Positions 36,457 to 51,400 are shown, numbered from the stretch's first letter. The stretch: DNA of 64,000 nt from Platerodrilus igneus (GCA_036346225.1 JARFIW010001344.1:248001-312000); one strand, 5' to 3'. Notes: a model not told the origin generated them from the sequence alone. Numbers and translations: made by a program.

Positions 36457-37490
36457 GTAGGAATGTGACATTTTGTATATTAAGACGAGTATTTTTAATA
36501 AATTACTTGTTTTGGATTTTGGACAATTTTATACAGAGTTTTTTGACAGCAGTCAATTTGATATCAGAGAAGTAGTTGAAATTCTATAAATATCACTTGA
36601 AATTTGTTTTAGTGCATTCTCCGGTAATTCATCAGCATCATTTAATATTTTCACAAGAGCTTTAAAAACGCGCTCTTTGGAAGAGCTCAAGCTGGACTTA
36701 GTGACCTTTTAGTTTATATATTCTAAATTCTGTTTTTACAATTTGACGATTTGTTGAAAGATTTAAAACAGATACCATTTATCACAATATTTAATATAAA
36801 CCAGAAAATGAAATGCATCTGCTGTAAAGACGAACTTTGGGCAGTGGGGTGGGTAGGTAATTTTCTGTAAGATTGGATAATGTTTATAGAGAAGTCCTAT
36901 CACGTCATGTCTATAAAAGACATTATTACAATTTATTAATGTATCAGAGTGTGTTACGGGTAAAATGAGCGTTGTGTTAATAAATTCTGATTTGCCCTAA
37001 CGGGGTCGAGACACCGTGATATAAGGGTGTGTCGGTTTACTGCAGTGGTGTAGGAGTGGATTTCAGTAGAAGAAATAACAAAAGAAAATAGGTGAATTCG
37101 AAATAAAAGTAATAAGGAAAATAAAAATAATAACTAGGATATCTTAAATACAAAAATCTACGTTACGATAATCACTTATTTTGAAAGACTTCTTATCTTT
37201 GTCATAATTAAAGGGCGCCAAATCGTCTGTCACGGCAATCCCTTTGTTATTATTTCCTACACGGAAGATGGTTGTTTTGCATAGGCTCCCTTTGCTTCGG
37301 TTCCCAAATTTATCACGTTATATGGTACCTTTCTTTCAAATATCTTAGAACATTTATTAAGACTTTAATAAAATTAAATAGAACTGAAAAATAATATGCA
37401 TTCCATATACGATTCCAATACTAGGGTAGCTGGGTATTCTTTACAAATGTACCTATTTACCTATTAATCTATAGGAACACTGTGGCACGA
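36457..37490. other. AT-rich stretch with a dispersed repeat at 36,945-37,030
   Basis: Only the short repeat shared with 17,310-17,400 (inverted) was recognised. Nothing else. Confidence 0.5.
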
Positions 37491-37538
37491 TTTAAATAAA
37501 ATTAAATAAAAACCCTTAACCACAAAAAAGATTTAAAT

Positions 37539-37582
37539 TACTAGATACGTATTTCGACCACTATGTGGTCATCATCAGTAGA
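37539..37582 (-). ncRNA. Candidate hammerhead ribozyme, left arm
   Basis: On the minus strand the core reads CTGATGA, then T, then GACCAC-ATA-GTGGTC (stem II, 6 bp), then GAAA, then the self-complementary ATACGTAT (stem III with no loop), then C (cleavage position), then TAG pairing with CTA just before CTGATGA (stem I, 3 bp). All core blocks of a hammerhead are present. The extra T at the stem II entry is not canonical and may lower activity. Short stem III with a palindrome suggests it would act as a dimer, as described for retroelement hammerheads. Confidence 0.5.
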
Positions 37583-37701
37583 AAAAAAACAAGTGAATTC
37601 ACTTGTTTGTTGTTGAGAACACCAGCCTGCGGGTGAGGAGAATATCCTCGATAGTGTTTAAAGCAACAATATAGTAAATTATACAGCTAAATTTTTTTTT
37701 T

Positions 37702-37745
37702 TCTACTGATGACCACATAGTGGTCGAAATACGTATCTAGTAATT
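37702..37745 (+). ncRNA. Candidate hammerhead ribozyme, right arm
   Basis: Plus-strand version of the same motif, with CTGATGA followed directly by CCAC-ATA-GTGG, then TC and GAAA, then ATACGTAT, C and TAG. Compared with the left arm it lacks 3 bp, so stem II is 4 bp with TC unpaired, or else competes with the core GA. It is more likely inactive than the left copy. Confidence 0.4.
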
Positions 37746-37789
37746 TAAATCTTTTTTGTGGTTAAGGGTTTTTATTTAATTTTATTCCT

Positions 37790-39261
37790 ATTTACCTAGT
37801 TTTTAAATAAATTTAAATAAAAATTAACCTAAAATTAGGCTATATTAACATTATATAATTTCAATCTACATACAAATAGCCTAAATGTATTACCCTCGCT
37901 CTGGTCGGGTATTGCTACAAAAAAATCCTAAGAAGATAGAAGACCTTAAATATTATCCATTAATCATACCATCACTCCAAATTTTTCCGTTTTCCATATT
38001 AAATTACACAACAATCATAAATCTTAATTTTGAAAACATTGTTAGTAGCAATCATAGGAAAGAGTTAAATCCCCACTTTTTTGTTTTATTTTTTTATTCT
38101 TCGTTTCAAATACTAATGTTTAATGCTTCAAAGGACACTAAATTTTACCAATAAAATTTACATTTAGAATTTCATACCAATATATTTTTTAATATTTCAA
38201 AATGCGCCAAACTTCCTTGCGCCACAATATCATGCTTAAATTTTAACCAACACTAATTCCGTTGTTAATTTATCATTCAACAAATTAAGTAAACTTCCTC
38301 TTTCGATTCATTACCTACTACATGAATGCAACCAATTTACATTTATAATTCACGTATACATTATCACAAAGTATAATTATAAAAGCTAATAATATTTCTC
38401 ATTGCCCTAAATTTTATTGTTGTATAAGAATTAAAGATTTCCAGAAACCATGAGTATGTTCATTTAATGCTTTCTTTTTTAAAAAAACTTTCTTAGCGTA
38501 CACAACCCGGTTGTTGGAGCTATTCTTGCAGGTAGTCCTTTTATTACGGCACACACGAGTTATTAAAATCGCGTGCAAGGACAAAACAGTTTCTTGCCAA
38601 AACTGCAAGCGAAGCTCTACAAAAGCTCGCGCATGATTTAAATTTACCCCTGTGCTAATTTTGTTCAATGTTACTTTCAACTTAACCTCGTACCAATATC
38701 CAACCACGCGGTTATTTCTGCCTTATTACGTCTTTGTATGATCACATGTTCACTTTTCTTATTACTGAATTGGGAATAATTAATTAATCCTTTCGTCGGA
38801 TGCGATTATTGTCATTTCATTTCACCACTTCCTTACATCCAGTCCCTGGTTTTGTCATGGTACTGTCATCCTATTCGGTTTACAAATTGAATCTAGGGAT
38901 AATATTTGTGATATTATGTGATTTACTTAGGTTAACGTATTTGTTTTCTTCTGTCTTCAGCAATATAAATAAATAAATTGTAACATCTTACATTGTATTG
39001 TATGAAATTATAAATGTTATCTGCAATCTGATATTCATGAATTTTTGTTTAGGTTCTGAGTGTTTACATTAGATAACTATGTAACATTAATTCGAATTTG
39101 GCTTACTAAAATTTTTAAAAAGCTTCCATATATTTGAGATTTATAAAAACACCGTTATTCTAGAGCTTTCTTAAAATTACATAATTCCGCTATAAAGATT
39201 TGCTGAAATGAATGCTTTAGTTAATATCCACTTATTTACAATTTCAACAACGTTCCGTTTC
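37790..39261. other. AT-rich stretch without recognisable features
   Basis: A 97-codon minus-strand frame at 38,414-38,707 shows no motif. Nothing else was seen up to the border of the large palindrome. Confidence 0.5.
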
Positions 39262-39267
39262 AATATG
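39262..39267. other. Candidate 6 bp target duplication AATATG, left
   Basis: AATATG occurs 4-5 bp outside the left end of the large palindrome and again just outside the right end. A 6 bp duplication is the length known for Polintons. It may be chance, because two to three bases between it and the shared ends differ. Confidence 0.35.
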
Positions 39268-39271
39268 CCAG

Positions 39272-41394
39272 AGACCATTTTCAGAATCATTTCTTGCTCA
39301 CATTTCCAGTCCAGCACCGTAACATTATCACCACACATCTGAGACATCAATTACATCGTTAAAACTATAAAGTCTTACACATTTTCACAGAATCTCAACC
39401 TCTTCTCACTTGCGAGATGAATCTCTCCTTGTGGAGTTTTATTTCCACCATCCAAATCGACCAACCCCATGAGTCACCCTTACACGCACGCAAGTAACAC
39501 TTATATTGTTCCAGACACATTAATATAAGCATTTTTCTGCGCTCACCGCGAATATCTAACAATTTTACATGATAGCATCGATCCAGAGCTACGCCCATTT
39601 TAACGATTTCCTTACTGTACCGCGCACTATTTGAAGCGTCCCTTATAACATCTTTTTAGTCATGCACCGATACATGCCTTGTTAGCTGCTAAATTTCGAC
39701 GCATCCGAATCGTAAACAGATTTGAACATCGCGAACTTTCACGCGCCTGCAATGTTGCACACATTCTCGAAAATCTTTCTCCACATTTCCAGCGCCACGA
39801 GATAACACCGATCTTGATTTGCAGAACATTACTTAGAATTTTCTCAGGCACCCAAATCTCTTTACACCGCATTTTGTCAGATGCACATGCTCCCAGAGCT
39901 ACCGCCCATTTAAGATATTCATATCCTGTACCGATTTCTGACTTCCGTATCAACATTCTCCCGACACGATCGCACATCTTGTTATCTAAATTGTGCCAAC
40001 TATGTGCAATCCAAATGCTGTTAAACCAGAAAACACATTTAAACCATACTGGACCACCACTTTACCATTACTACGTCAGCATTTACTGGAAGATTATTCA
40101 AATCTCCTGCGCATCCATATCCTTATAGACGGTTAAAATCTAAACTATTCTTAAAACTTTTTATTACAAGACAATTTTTACTAATACAGTTTAAATTTGT
40201 AAACCACATTTCTAAATACATATTCACAATTTTTATTTTCAACCTAGAACTTGTCATATCGGGTCATACTTATTAATATTTATTTCTAAATAGAGCACCT
40301 TTTCCAAAGACCAACCGGACCCCATGTTTCAAATTCCTCTGATTTTGTTCTTATGGTTTCGCTTAAGACCTCGTACATATTTTCCAGATTACTAGAAGAC
40401 GTTATAACCACATTTTTGTGTTAAAGGATTTCACATCGGTAGCCTCTTCCCCATTTTGATGTAAACGCCGTAGAGTTCGCAGTAGACTTTTACTGCTTAT
40501 GTTGTATTCTTTTTCATTTATTAATCGAATAAATCGCTCTTTCTGCTTCCAAAGAAACTCGGCACTCCATCGTCGACACTGGCGTTCTTTATGCGATAGC
40601 TAGCCATACGGTTGTTAAACGCAGTGCTAACCATTTCTACACCATCGTCGCTAGTAGCGGTAACTGATGCATTTTATGTCTGTTGCTCCTTAAATGTGCG
40701 GCATACGTAGTTTTTCCATTTCGAAATCGCATACTTTACACATAATTCGTGGTTGTTTCGTACAAGACCCTTTAACAGCTGGCGGAGCTGAACGTTTACG
40801 GCTTAATGACATCCGTGCTGTTTTTCCTTGTGTCGCTGTAAGTTGCCCATTCTCGTAAAAGCGAAACCGCAAGTCCCACAGTTTAAGTACTTTGCTGGAC
40901 GGATGTATAAGCAACTGGACGATGTTACACCCCCCCCTTTTTTTTTCCCCGGTAAAGTAGACGTCACAGGGCTCGCATTTAAAAACGTTTGCAGGTACCA
41001 TTTTAGTACAAAACAAAATCCACACTATAAGACTTGACTTGTAAGCGAACTAACTTATAACTAAAGAGTTTACTCTGCGCACCGGCTTTATGTACCCTAT
41101 AGAATGCAAACCGAAGGTTTCCGAAGAACCGAACGAAGTTGAGGATTCAGCGGAACTAAATGACGTCATAATCCTCGCTGCTCGTCCAATACATTTAGCG
41201 CCAATGCATGCACCTGGTTCGCTTCGTCGATGGTGCGAATGCCGTTAGTAAAAACATCGGAAACGTCTTCCATGTTATACGGATCGCGTGCATATTTAAA
41301 ATCCAAAGGGTGGTACACAGCACACAATTGTGTGCAAGTCGTGCTGTAGAAGATGCAGTGCTACTATAACCAAAACACTTTAAACCATTACTAA
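39272..41394 (-). repeat. Left arm, outer part: inverted copy of 52,585-54,713
   Basis: The match is good here: the zinc-finger ORF start, the acgtcataatcctcgctgctcgtcc region and the outer end are all present with scattered indels. Only one of the two 295 bp units found at 53.93-54.53 kb is clear in this arm (39,660-40,000), so it is shorter by about one unit. Confidence 0.75.
40490..41025 (-). pseudogene. Zinc-finger ORF of the Polinton-like element, left-arm copy
   Basis: On the minus strand it opens 'MWILFCTKMVPANVFKCEPC', as in the right arm, but the first finger is destroyed after 'DVYFTG' by a run of about 18 C/T bases (40,930-40,951) replacing the finger loop. The stretch 'RKRSAPPAVKGSCTKQP' and the third finger start 'IMCKVCDFEMEK' follow, then the frame breaks at about 40,705. 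It is a worse version of the gene at 52,960-53,770. Confidence 0.7.
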
Positions 41395-41395
41395 G

Positions 41396-41463
<68 letters not shown>
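41395..41463. other. G30/C39 homopolymer block
   Basis: Thirty Gs followed by thirty-nine Cs sit exactly where about 290 bp of the other arm (52,295-52,585) should be. A perfect G-then-C homopolymer pair in AT-rich DNA is best explained as an assembly or base-calling fault, not biology. Confidence 0.85.
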
Positions 41464-43620
41464 TACTGCTATTCTTGTAATTGCTAGAAAAGTCACTCTC
41501 CTTTTACTGTTGGGACCGATGCAAAGCACCATTTTTTATACTTTCTATAGCACATCGCGCACTTTTTCGTCTGATAATTTTGCTTCTGTAGGCTTTTACA
41601 CTTTCGCATAGCGGTCGACCGCACGTAATGATTTCTAGAACCGGTAAGTACTTGATATCGTCCAAAAGAATTAGATGCTCGATGTCTGTCAACTTCCAAT
41701 TCCCTCGTAAAGGTAGAAACTGTCAATCATCCATTATTTTCAACCGCTCTGATAATTACAAACATTTTCAAACGACAATGCCGGATTTTAAACTCCGAGG
41801 ATCTTTAAGTCGTGCAATTACACATCCGACGCGATAAATATTTTGCCAACTGTAAATACATGCATACCCCTTCCTGCGCAGCTTTCTTGTAGTTGCTTGG
41901 AAAAGTCACCCCATTTTACTTAGGCCGCAAAACCCACTTTCTCTTCATATAAGTGTACACACGCACTTTTTCGGATAATTAAATTTTTTATAGGCCTTAC
42001 ACTTTTTAATTTAAACATCTAATACATCAATTAACCACTTTCGATTATTCTAAAGGAACCACCACGTCACCACCGTTTTAATCAACGATCCATGGGCTCC
42101 ACAAACGTGACGTACTTTAACACCTGTCGTTTTAAAGTCCACGAAAACCACTTTTCAAACCAATTAATCGTTCCATTCTACACGACAGCTTTACGTCATA
42201 GGAAACTTATTTCTAACAATTCATCATGCCTTTATGGTCCACATTTCATTACTTAGACCACGGACTTTAACTAGTGCCCATTTAATCGTCCGCCACCAGA
42301 GCTTTCCAACACTTTATACCTTAGTTGTAAACCCTCGGTTTTCTTAACACAATGTAACCTTTAATCTTTTTACGTATCTTTCCCCTACATCAGTGGTTAC
42401 ATTACCAACGAAATTCTAATACACCATTTAACATATCTCTTAATTTAAATTTTTGTTAAAGTTATTTTTCAAAGGCTCATCTTTTAAACACATTATTTGT
42501 TTAGATAACTAAATTACATTTTTAGACCCCAAATCGTAAATATTTTAAATGGAAACCCTACAAAGTAGATTTGAAAACCACAATTTACAATAATCATCTT
42601 TATTCTAACTACTAAACCTTTTCGTAACCAAGACATTCTTACCAACCTTCCCAGAAATCTAAAACCGCGTGTCCCGCGAATACCACGTGGAGATAACACG
42701 TATACTCTGTCAACCAGAAAGCAGGAAATTTGGAAGGTGGGCGAAGAACTTAAAATTATGGAATCTTAAAACTAATATATACAATAGATTTACAAATCTA
42801 CTAAACAACTATCTTATATCTTTACTCCCCATGCGTAGATTGTTGTACTATTAGGAATGATTACCTTTTGTCATCTTCCTCGATAAATTAATTTTATTAA
42901 TATAGCTGGTACATTAACGTTTTTACCCAACAAGACAGTTCCAATAAAGATTGATTTTATTTCACCGTCCCTCTGTACCCCCAATCCCATAGACCCCGAG
43001 CCCGCCCATGCATGCTATGCCCTGCCGCCCAGATCACTCGTGTTTTCCAGGGTAACTCCAGCCTTTATAAATAGGAACAATTTTCTATTAAAATTTTTTC
43101 TACATTATCAAATAAAATTAATACAAGTGGTATTAAACTTTTTAATCCAAAGTTTCACAGAAACACCTTTGGTTTGGGTTTGCAGTTTAATTTTTCTAAT
43201 TTTATTATTAAAATTTTAAAAACCCTCATCCCTTTAACCATTTTTGAAAAAAACTCAGGTTTTTAAAAGTACCCGCAGTAGAACACATTTCACACCTTAA
43301 ATCTGCGCAACCATTTTCACATTATATCTCACTTTAACTAACATTTGTTTACACCCTTTACACGACCACTAACATTTAACAGATACATCGTCTTTTAACC
43401 TTTTTAATGCCCATCCTCATAACGAACCCAACCATTCTTTCAGAGGAAACAACGGTCCGGACACGGATACATTTCAGATAGCCGGAGATTTTGGCGAAGA
43501 ACTAGCTGGAATTTAAAACTTCACAGATACATTATACAACAACAAATCCATTAGATGATTGTAAGAACGAATACGTATTTACCTCGAAAACCATTTTATG
43601 CGCTAAATGCACCGACAACG
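41464..43620 (-). repeat. Left arm, middle part: noisy inverted copy of about 49.6-52.3 kb
   Basis: Landmarks in reverse order: the accggtaagtacttgatatc region, tatccgac-type segment, the gtcccgcgaataccacgtgg block (42,670) and the ORF2 end (43,130-43,200). Noise increases toward 43,600. The minisatellite is reduced to a few units (42,966-43,035). Confidence 0.7.
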
Positions 43621-46374
<2,754 letters not shown>

Positions 46375-47270
46375 CTTAATTCTTGCATTGGTTGTTCCAG
46401 AACAACAATCCTACAGATGTTGCTTTTTACTTTCTTCGTATTGCTTATACAGTTTTAGTAAAATACACATTTGAAAAACCCCAAAATCTTTTCATCCATG
46501 CAACAGCAGTAGACCCGGATGTCGTCCATCGACAATAACATTTTCCTCATTACACTGCTGTTCCACTTTCGATGGCAGCACATTTATTTTACATTTCTTC
46601 CTTCCACAGCGATGCATGTCGCACTGACATTTTACCGCAGTCACCGATATCTTCTTTGAATGCAGATCAGCAACACCGCTTTAAGACAGAAGATTTTACT
46701 GCTCCTTCAACACACGGCAACAGCACACAAACTTCGCCGATCAACACTTTACACTCCACTGCGTAGACAGCTTGACCATGCCACATTCCTTTTTAGATAA
46801 ACATCCACGTCAGCATGTACCTTCAGATGTCGTCAGACGCAAAACGCTCGCAACGCAACAAAGCATTGTCCGACACAACTGGTACATGTGTTGCAGCCAC
46901 CATCACCGCATCTCGCCGTCAACCATATCCATTATACAAAGCTCTGTTACCCATTATCCGCATTGTCATCCATCAAAAAAACAGCTCCCAGTTACATTCA
47001 CCAATCGCGTTACATTTGAATTTTCGACGTCTTCGATTCCCACAGTGAGAAACGTTAACACCGCACACGACTCAGATTACTCGTTCACGCACACAATCAC
47101 TAAACTCTCGACAAACAACACAACATTGTCACATCATTATCGATTCATCGTACTATCTGCCGAAGCCACTAGTCGCACACTATGCTCACTTATCGCACGA
47201 CCATGAAGCCGATGTCAGATCACGCACAAGGCGAATTCAGACCGCGCATGATGCCCACATGATCCACGAC
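46375..47270 (-). repeat. Left arm, inner part: very noisy inverted copy of 47.64-48.58 kb
   Basis: The first 22 bp after the T run match 48,559-48,580 exactly in reverse (ttcttgcattggttgtt), then the match becomes poor. Landmarks are gagaaacgttaac (47,045-47,057) against gattaacgtttctca (47,843-47,857) and cttcggca-type words. The composition shifts to a C/A-rich pattern. Open frames here are noise. Confidence 0.6.
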
Positions 47271-47632
47271 CACATGACCACATGACCATGACACATGACC
47301 ACATGACCATCATGACCACATGACCATGCCATGACCTAATTGCTTTTAATGAGTTTTTCATTAAAACCCATTAGCACAATTGCATTTAATGAGTTTTTCC
47401 ATTAAAAACAAGTCGCGGCGTGAACCTATAATTTTCCATCTAACCTAGGTCCAATTTTTTAATGGAAAACTCATTAAAAAGCAATTAGTGTTAATGGGTT
47501 TTAATGAGAAAACTCATTAAAAAGCAATTAGGTCATATGGTCATGTGGTCATATGGTCATGTGGTCATGTGGTCATATGGTCATGTGGTCAATGTGGTCA
47601 TGTGGTCAATGGTCATTGGTCATGTGGCAATT
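47271..47632. repeat. Axis of the palindrome: octamer satellite and paired AT-rich motifs
   Basis: Both sides have, from outside in, an array of (ggtcatgt/ggtcatat) octamers (reverse at 47,271-47,335; forward at 47,528-47,632) and two copies of a motif aattgctttttaatgag plus ttttcattaaaa (47,336-47,402 and 47,453-47,527). The middle (about 47,403-47,452) is unpaired single-copy sequence. The layout is that of two element tips meeting, or one hairpin tip read through. Confidence 0.8.
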
Positions 47633-47816
47633 TCACCCTATGGGAATTTCATACTTAACATCCTACATATATCCGGATATATGTCGATGCGCATCCCTGT
47701 CGGCTTAGGTCGGATAACAACATATTCGACTATCTTCGGCAATATACGCCCCCACTCTGTAGAATACATAAGAGAACAATTTTTTCGTATTTAATTTAGT
47801 ATTCGATAGTAGCTAG

Positions 47817-48326
47817 AACGGTAAACATAAGCGTCTCAAGGTGATTAACGTTTCTCAACTTCTTGGGAATAAAGTGAAACCGACAAATGAGCGATTTGGA
47901 TTATGGCTGTTGACAGAAAATATGTGCAACAATAATCTGGTAACAGATATTGGTAATATTTGTTATGTCGAAGGCGAACAGATGCTGACTGGTGGACTAC
48001 ACACACCAATTACAGAACCATTTTGTGACAATATAATGTTGGTTAAAATTTGCGACTTTTCTGACGCCGAACAACCATCTGCAAGCAAAAGGATGTTTAT
48101 CCTAAAAAAGAAATTTGTGGTGCATTTAACAGCTATCTACGAAGAAAGTTTGACCGATTTGTTTCCGCTAGGCATGGTGTTAAAGCTAAGCTTCCGTTTT
48201 CTGGAAAGCACTAACAAGATGGGCCAGAGAGTAAAAGAAATTATCGGAAAAGAAGACCTGAATGCATTAATAAAAATTCCAAAATCCTATATGTGTTCCA
48301 TACAAAGTGGAACTAGCAGATGTTAA
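47817..48326 (+). pseudogene. ORF1 of the Polinton-like element, unknown function
   Basis: An open frame of 170 codons without an ATG at its start (a GTG lies at 47,841; the first in-frame ATG is later). It contains 'ERFGLWLLTENMCNNN', 'GLHTPITEPFCDNIMLVKIC', 'FVVHLTAIYEESLTDLFPLG' and 'KEIIGKEDLNALIKIPKSY'. I recognise no family. A frameshift near 48,310 joins it to the next frame ('LADVKLETLLEELPDILDEL'), so ORF1 and ORF2 may have been one gene. A diverged fragment lies at 19,474-19,775. It is the first gene in from the element tip. Confidence 0.65.
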
Positions 48327-50190
48327 GTTGGAAACTTTATTGGAGGAACTACCAGATATATTAGACGAACTCGAAAAGATTATTTCTATCTTTTGACATG
48401 GATGTAACCCAAGATTTTGCGGGTATATTTAGCAAGATGGAGATGTGTAATTATTTAACTACAAACCATAACTTTTGCTATAAGAGCGAATACGAAGAAA
48501 AGTGTAATATTATAGTTGACAACGATAAAACTGTAGGAATTGATTGTTTAACATGGCTAACAACCAATGCAAGAATTAAGATATACAAGAAATTTGTGTG
48601 TCAGATAACAAGTCCTGGTGTTAATAAACAACTTGGCAATCATATACTAGATTTTTACGTTGTCCAGATGTACGTTTACGGGAAACATTTGCGTCTACTT
48701 TGGCCAAAAAACAGGGTATTACGCGATTGGAAGCGACAATATACAACTGTGCAATTGGAAGCTATGTCAGTGCGGAACGGGTTTATAATCCCTTAAAAGA
48801 CTGTTTAACGTTATTGGAAGATAGTGTTATACTTCCTAAAGGCGCCAATGTACTCGGTACCACTTGCCAAAATGTGGAGTAAGCTATCGGACAAGCTACA
48901 AAATAGTTGCTGTTTAGTGTATAATAACCTGCTACAGTACGTGTATTGGGGAATGGTAATACAAAGAAATTGACGGGCTTGAAATTAAGTTGTCCGAAAA
49001 CCAAAAGAAAGGGAAACATTGATAAAGTATGCTGGCTTTTAGTTTTAACTATTTACCTGTAAATTATTTGGAGATAGTAGAGGAGGAAGACAGTCCAAGA
49101 TAAAATAAAAATCTTACACAAGTGCTACATTAAAGCAGGTAGTACATATTTTACACAATCTGCAACACCATATTCTACAATTCCAAAAGAAATAGTCATT
49201 TCGGAATTGGGATTGATAAATACACCTAACATTCGCCCAGAGGTTGTACGACAACGCACAAATATTGGTAGTAAACTCTATCCGTTTACGTTAAAGGAAA
49301 TTACCCCATTATGTATGCCATACGCTGTAAGTGGAAGGAAAAGACAACTGAATTAGAGGAAATGGATGCAAAAAGGCGAAAATTGACTACATGGAAAACA
49401 CTGCGACAATACGCGAACAATACAAAGATGTGTTAGACAAAGAACATCTTATTAGAGAAAATGAGGAAGAATTAAAAGATTATTTTATGTGTCGATGGAA
49501 CTGACTTAGATACATCCGGGTTGTACAAGCTGTATGCATTTGCGGTTAGTAAGAAAGACTCTTTAGTTATGTAGGTGTTCTTGCAGAAAAGGATGGTACT
49601 AAATCCGTATACTTTTTAAAAGGTTATTCTAAAACGTATTTATCAAAATGGCAGATAACAAAGACGAACTAAGGAATGCGGGTTTCGTAACCTTGGCGTA
49701 CACCACACGCAAAGGGGTTCCGCTAAACATTGTATATTTACCTAGTAAAGAACCTTTCGGATCATTTAAAACCGAGGGTCTTACAACCTATAACAACCAT
49801 ATATTCCCAAAAGTGGTGGATATGCAACTACACAACGGTGTGTGGGAGAAAAGGATTTCCTCCAATACCGACAAGAAGAAGTCGATCAAGCTAACAAGAT
49901 ACGTATGCAGGATATAGTGGAAAGCTGCGATTAAAAGATTGTCACAAGCTGCAAGAATTACACGAAGGAATGGATCTGGTTGTCGGGGAATCAAAGACTT
50001 TAAATATAGAGGCAAACTTCGGTACATTTTACAATTCGAAAACCTAGACGGTCTTTATGTATCAAACTATTGGTTAGAAAAGGAGATAGAAGACTTGGGT
50101 GTCGATTTAAATTTTAAGCTGCGAATAAAATTAGATAAAATTAAAACCACTGCAAACAAACATAAAGAAAGGACTGTCTTCTGTGTATAA
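48306..50190 (+). pseudogene. ORF2 of the Polinton-like element, frameshifted
   Basis: Successive frames give 'DVTQDFAGIFSKMEMCNYLT' (48,398), 'CLTWLTTNARIKIYKKFVCQ' (48,545), 'QGITRLEATIYNCAIGSYVS' (48,712), 'IVISELGLINTPNIRPEVVR' (49,192), 'KDELRNAGFVTLAYTTRKG' (49,660) and 'ENLDGLYVSNYWLEKEIEDL' (50,038), ending at a stop at 50,188. At least six frame changes break it. The combination of an I-Y-K motif and a later R-x-E motif is reminiscent of rolling-circle Rep_trans initiators, but I cannot support more than that. Copy A at 1-1,850 is the same gene. Confidence 0.6.
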
Positions 50191-50340
50191 CTTTGTATTA
50201 AAATTAAGTTAAATGACTCCATGCTTGGTATTAAATATTTTCAAATTTGTTATGTATAATGTCGGAATAAACATTTTATAATAGTATATAACATTGTTCT
50301 TTATTTATAAAAGGCTGTAACGTTACCCCGAAATAGCAGT

Positions 50341-50450
50341 CGCACAGAAAGGGGTGCATGGGCAGCGAGCATGGGCAGGGTGCGTACGCGCAGGGCGCGC
50401 ATGGGCAGGGTGTGCATGCGCAGGGTGCTCATGGGCTGGGATGTGTTTGG
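50341..50450 (+). repeat. GC-rich minisatellite, right-arm copy
   Basis: Units of the type gcgcatgggcagggtgt repeat about six times, about 150 bp after the ORF2 stop, as in copy A. Frames across it are by-products. Confidence 0.8.
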
Positions 50451-50929
50451 GCGTACACGAGGGAAGCGGATGTTAACAGTCACCAAGCATCTAATTCTTT
50501 ATTTGGTGTGGAGTACTTGCCGGTATGTATCCGGAGTAAAACACGATTTGTACACGCATATAATTAATAAAATTAATTTATCGAGGGAAGATGACAAAGG
50601 TATATCATTCCTAATAGTACAACAATCTACGCATGGGGACGTAAAGATATAAGATAGTTGTTTATATTTGTATAGATTTTGTAAATCTATTGTATATATT
50701 AGTTTTAAATTCCATAATTTTTAAGTTCTTCGCCCACCTTCCAAATCTTCCTGCTTCTATCCTGGTTGACAGAGTAGACGTGTTATCTCCACGTGGTATT
50801 CGCGGGACACTGTGGTTTTAGATTTCTAGGAAACGGTTGGTTAAAGCATCTGTCTTGGTTAGCGAAAAAGGGTTTTAAAGATAGAGTTAAATAAAGATGA
50901 GAAAAATTAAAGGTTTGGGGTCTTTAAAA

Positions 50930-51400
50930 CGCATAACTTTGTATGGGTAGTCCTATTTAAAATTTATTTACAGATTTGGGGTCTCTAGAAAAATTAAATA
51001 TTAGTTGATGCTAAACAAAATATATTTATCTTAAAAGAGTGACTACCCCGCGTATAATAAATACAATATAACACTTGTAAACAAAAAATTGTAGAGAAAT
51101 TCAAAGACGATTTAATGTAGGTCCAGTATTAGAATTTGTTGGTAGTAATGTTAAGTCCTACTGTATTGTAGGCGAGAAAGATACGATTAAAAGATTAAAG
51201 GGGTCTCACGAATTGTAGTTAAGTAAAACCGAGGGTCTTACAACCTATAACGAGCATATACCTCAAAAGGGGTAGGCATGCAACTACGCAGCAGTGCGCG
51301 GGAGAATAAAATTCTTCCAATAAGAAATTAAAGTTTCAATGTACGTAGCACCAGTCATTGGGTAACGGTAGAAATGTGGAACCTATAAAGACGATTATTA
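50930..51400 (+). repeat. Decayed second copy of the ORF2 3' part
   Basis: gggtcttacaacctataacg and the following atgcaactacgcagcag at 51,232-51,300 mirror 49,777-49,850 of ORF2, with gtaggcgagaaagatacg upstream mirroring the gcagaaaaggatgg region. It is also in copy A (2,715-3,060). This is an old tandem duplication of the gene end. Confidence 0.6.

Larger units (their letters stand above)
37497..37785. repeat. Near-perfect inverted repeat, arms of about 93 bp
   Basis: The left arm (37,497-37,589) and the right arm (37,691-37,783) are the same in reverse except for a 3 bp atc repeat in the left arm. The spacer of about 100 bp has its own palindrome, aagtgaattcactt. Each arm holds a hammerhead-like core. 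Penelope-like elements are known for hammerhead-bearing terminal repeats that can be present in inverted orientation, so this may be a solo inverted pair of such ends. Confidence 0.85.

Noticed and set aside
46572..47206. Ser/Thr/His-rich open frames of 64-144 codons
   Set aside because: They lie in the noisy left arm opposite ORF1 and have no motif; noise explains them.
47271..47632. CRISPR-like array (regular octamers)
   Set aside because: No spacers, units of only 8 bp, and a eukaryotic context.
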